A DNA stretch of 64,000 bases from an uncultured Bacteroidales bacterium (GTDB taxonomy: Bacteria; Bacteroidota; Bacteroidia; Bacteroidales; Bacteroidaceae): contig CACZAN010000007.1 in NCBI GenBank assembly GCA_902779165.1, positions 21,163 to 85,162 of the forward strand. Reading direction: 5' to 3'. This document shows positions 63,671 through 64,000 of the stretch, piece after piece. Position 1 is the stretch's first letter; each line of letters opens with the position of its first letter. The notes beneath the pieces were generated by a model. That model was given only the letters and a program-made list of their open reading frames with translations, ran no database searches and was not told where the DNA came from. The translations under genes were made by a program, and so were the position numbers.

Positions 63671-63767
63671 GCGTGGGTTTCGTGTTGCTCGTTCTCAATA
63701 CCGGGCAATGCGAAGGCCTCAAGTGGAAGATCGGGCAACGAGGTACGGATCTCCACGCTTTTTCTTT
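63671..63767 (+). terminator. Attenuator-like leader with alternative pairings
   Basis: TTGCTCG (63685-63691) can pair with CGGGCAA at 63702-63708 or with the second CGGGCAA at 63732-63738. A terminator-type stem GTGGAAGATC / GATCTCCAC (63723-63756) followed by GCTTTTTCTTT overlaps the second site. GCGTGG (63671) also pairs with CCACGC (63753). The whole lies 75 nt before the Tat lipoprotein gene. It could be a simple terminator of the upstream RNA. Confidence 0.45.
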
Positions 63768-63841
63768 ATATTAGCCTCAAAATAATCAAAACTTTAACCT
63801 GCTGACACTGGGAGGTCGATAGGCACTTGTTCCAATACATA

Positions 63842-64000
63842 ATGGAAAATAACAAAAAGAACGAAGAACTGCAAAGTCGTCGTGAGTTCTTCAAGAACGC
63901 TGCAAAGGGTGCGCTGCCTATTTTAGCCTTGACAACCCTTGGCCCTTCTTTCTTGTCATCATGTAGCAAGGATGACGATGACAACGGAAGCTGTAAGAAC
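63842..64000 (+). CDS. Tat-exported lipoprotein, 5' part only; possible Cys-rich CXXX-type peptide precursor
   Basis: Fifty-three residues are visible before the window ends. The leader MENNKKNEELQSRREFFKNA has a strong twin-arginine motif (SRREFFK). A hydrophobic stretch (GALPILALTTLGPSFL) and a lipobox (LSSC) follow, then SKDDDDNGSCKN. Nearly identical Tat leaders (LQSRREFFKNAAKGALPIL) precede, as I recall, Cys-rich CXXX-repeat peptides processed by radical SAM maturases in Bacteroidales. The Cys at residue 51 fits the start of such a repeat, but the diagnostic part is outside the window. Other Tat lipoproteins remain possible. Confidence 0.6.
   Translation, partial: MENNKKNEELQSRREFFKNAAKGALPILALTTLGPSFLSSCSKDDDDNGSCKN

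Overview
The window looks like a chromosome segment of a gut or oral Bacteroidales bacterium, most likely Prevotella or a close relative. The supporting signs are Bacteroidetes-type -7 promoters (TAnnTTTG) before many genes, short T9SS-like C-terminal tails on large secreted proteins, glycan-degrading enzymes (GH51, GH36, GH2, an M60 mucin-type peptidase), an SDR-type D-mannonate oxidoreductase in place of UxuB, and a DUF6057/CxxCH lipoprotein pair. Product names come from motif recognition by eye; no database was searched.

Layout. 1-9.9 kb holds housekeeping genes: purN, a DUF2461 protein, a GH51 arabinofuranosidase, dgt, and a dut-TPR lipoprotein-DUF4292 lipoprotein-EnvC-like cluster. 10.1-16.9 kb holds rubredoxin-recX-EFR1 flavodoxin/ferredoxin genes that run into uxaC and a hexuronate transporter, facing uxuA and an SDR D-mannonate oxidoreductase. 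Together these take glucuronate to 2-keto-3-deoxygluconate. 17.1-33.7 kb holds secreted and envelope proteins: a 2171-residue modular protein, an M60 metallopeptidase, and a tandem duplication of a two-gene cassette (DUF6057-like membrane protein plus a CxxCH/beta-propeller lipoprotein). 33.8-45.4 kb holds nagB, a three-gene secreted-protein operon including a fasciclin-like protein, and GH36 alpha-galactosidase followed by GH2 beta-galactosidase. 45.5-61.8 kb holds typA, an hsp20 with a textbook sigma-54 promoter, a frameshifted lipoprotein, a LuxR-type two-component pair, an OmpA-family protein, a 1967-residue secreted protein, rpsO and a YfhO-family membrane protein. 61.8-64 kb is an accessory junction: tRNA-Arg(CCU), an IS1380-like remnant, a possible AbiEii remnant, a structured probable ncRNA, an attenuator-like leader and the start of a Tat-exported lipoprotein cut by the window edge.

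The least explained material is repetitive DNA. (i) GC-rich palindromic elements lie in frame inside at least two genes, with probable half-copies in three gene segments. (ii) 22-bp-period arrays with dyad symmetry lie at the 3' ends of purN and the GH36 gene. (iii) Octamer, heptamer and nonamer tandem repeats recur at separate loci, one of them inside the GH2 coding sequence where slippage would shift the frame. (iv) A small palindrome with covarying stem bases occurs five times, once at the frameshift of the IS1380-like transposase. No CRISPR array, prophage or SusC/D pair is visible.
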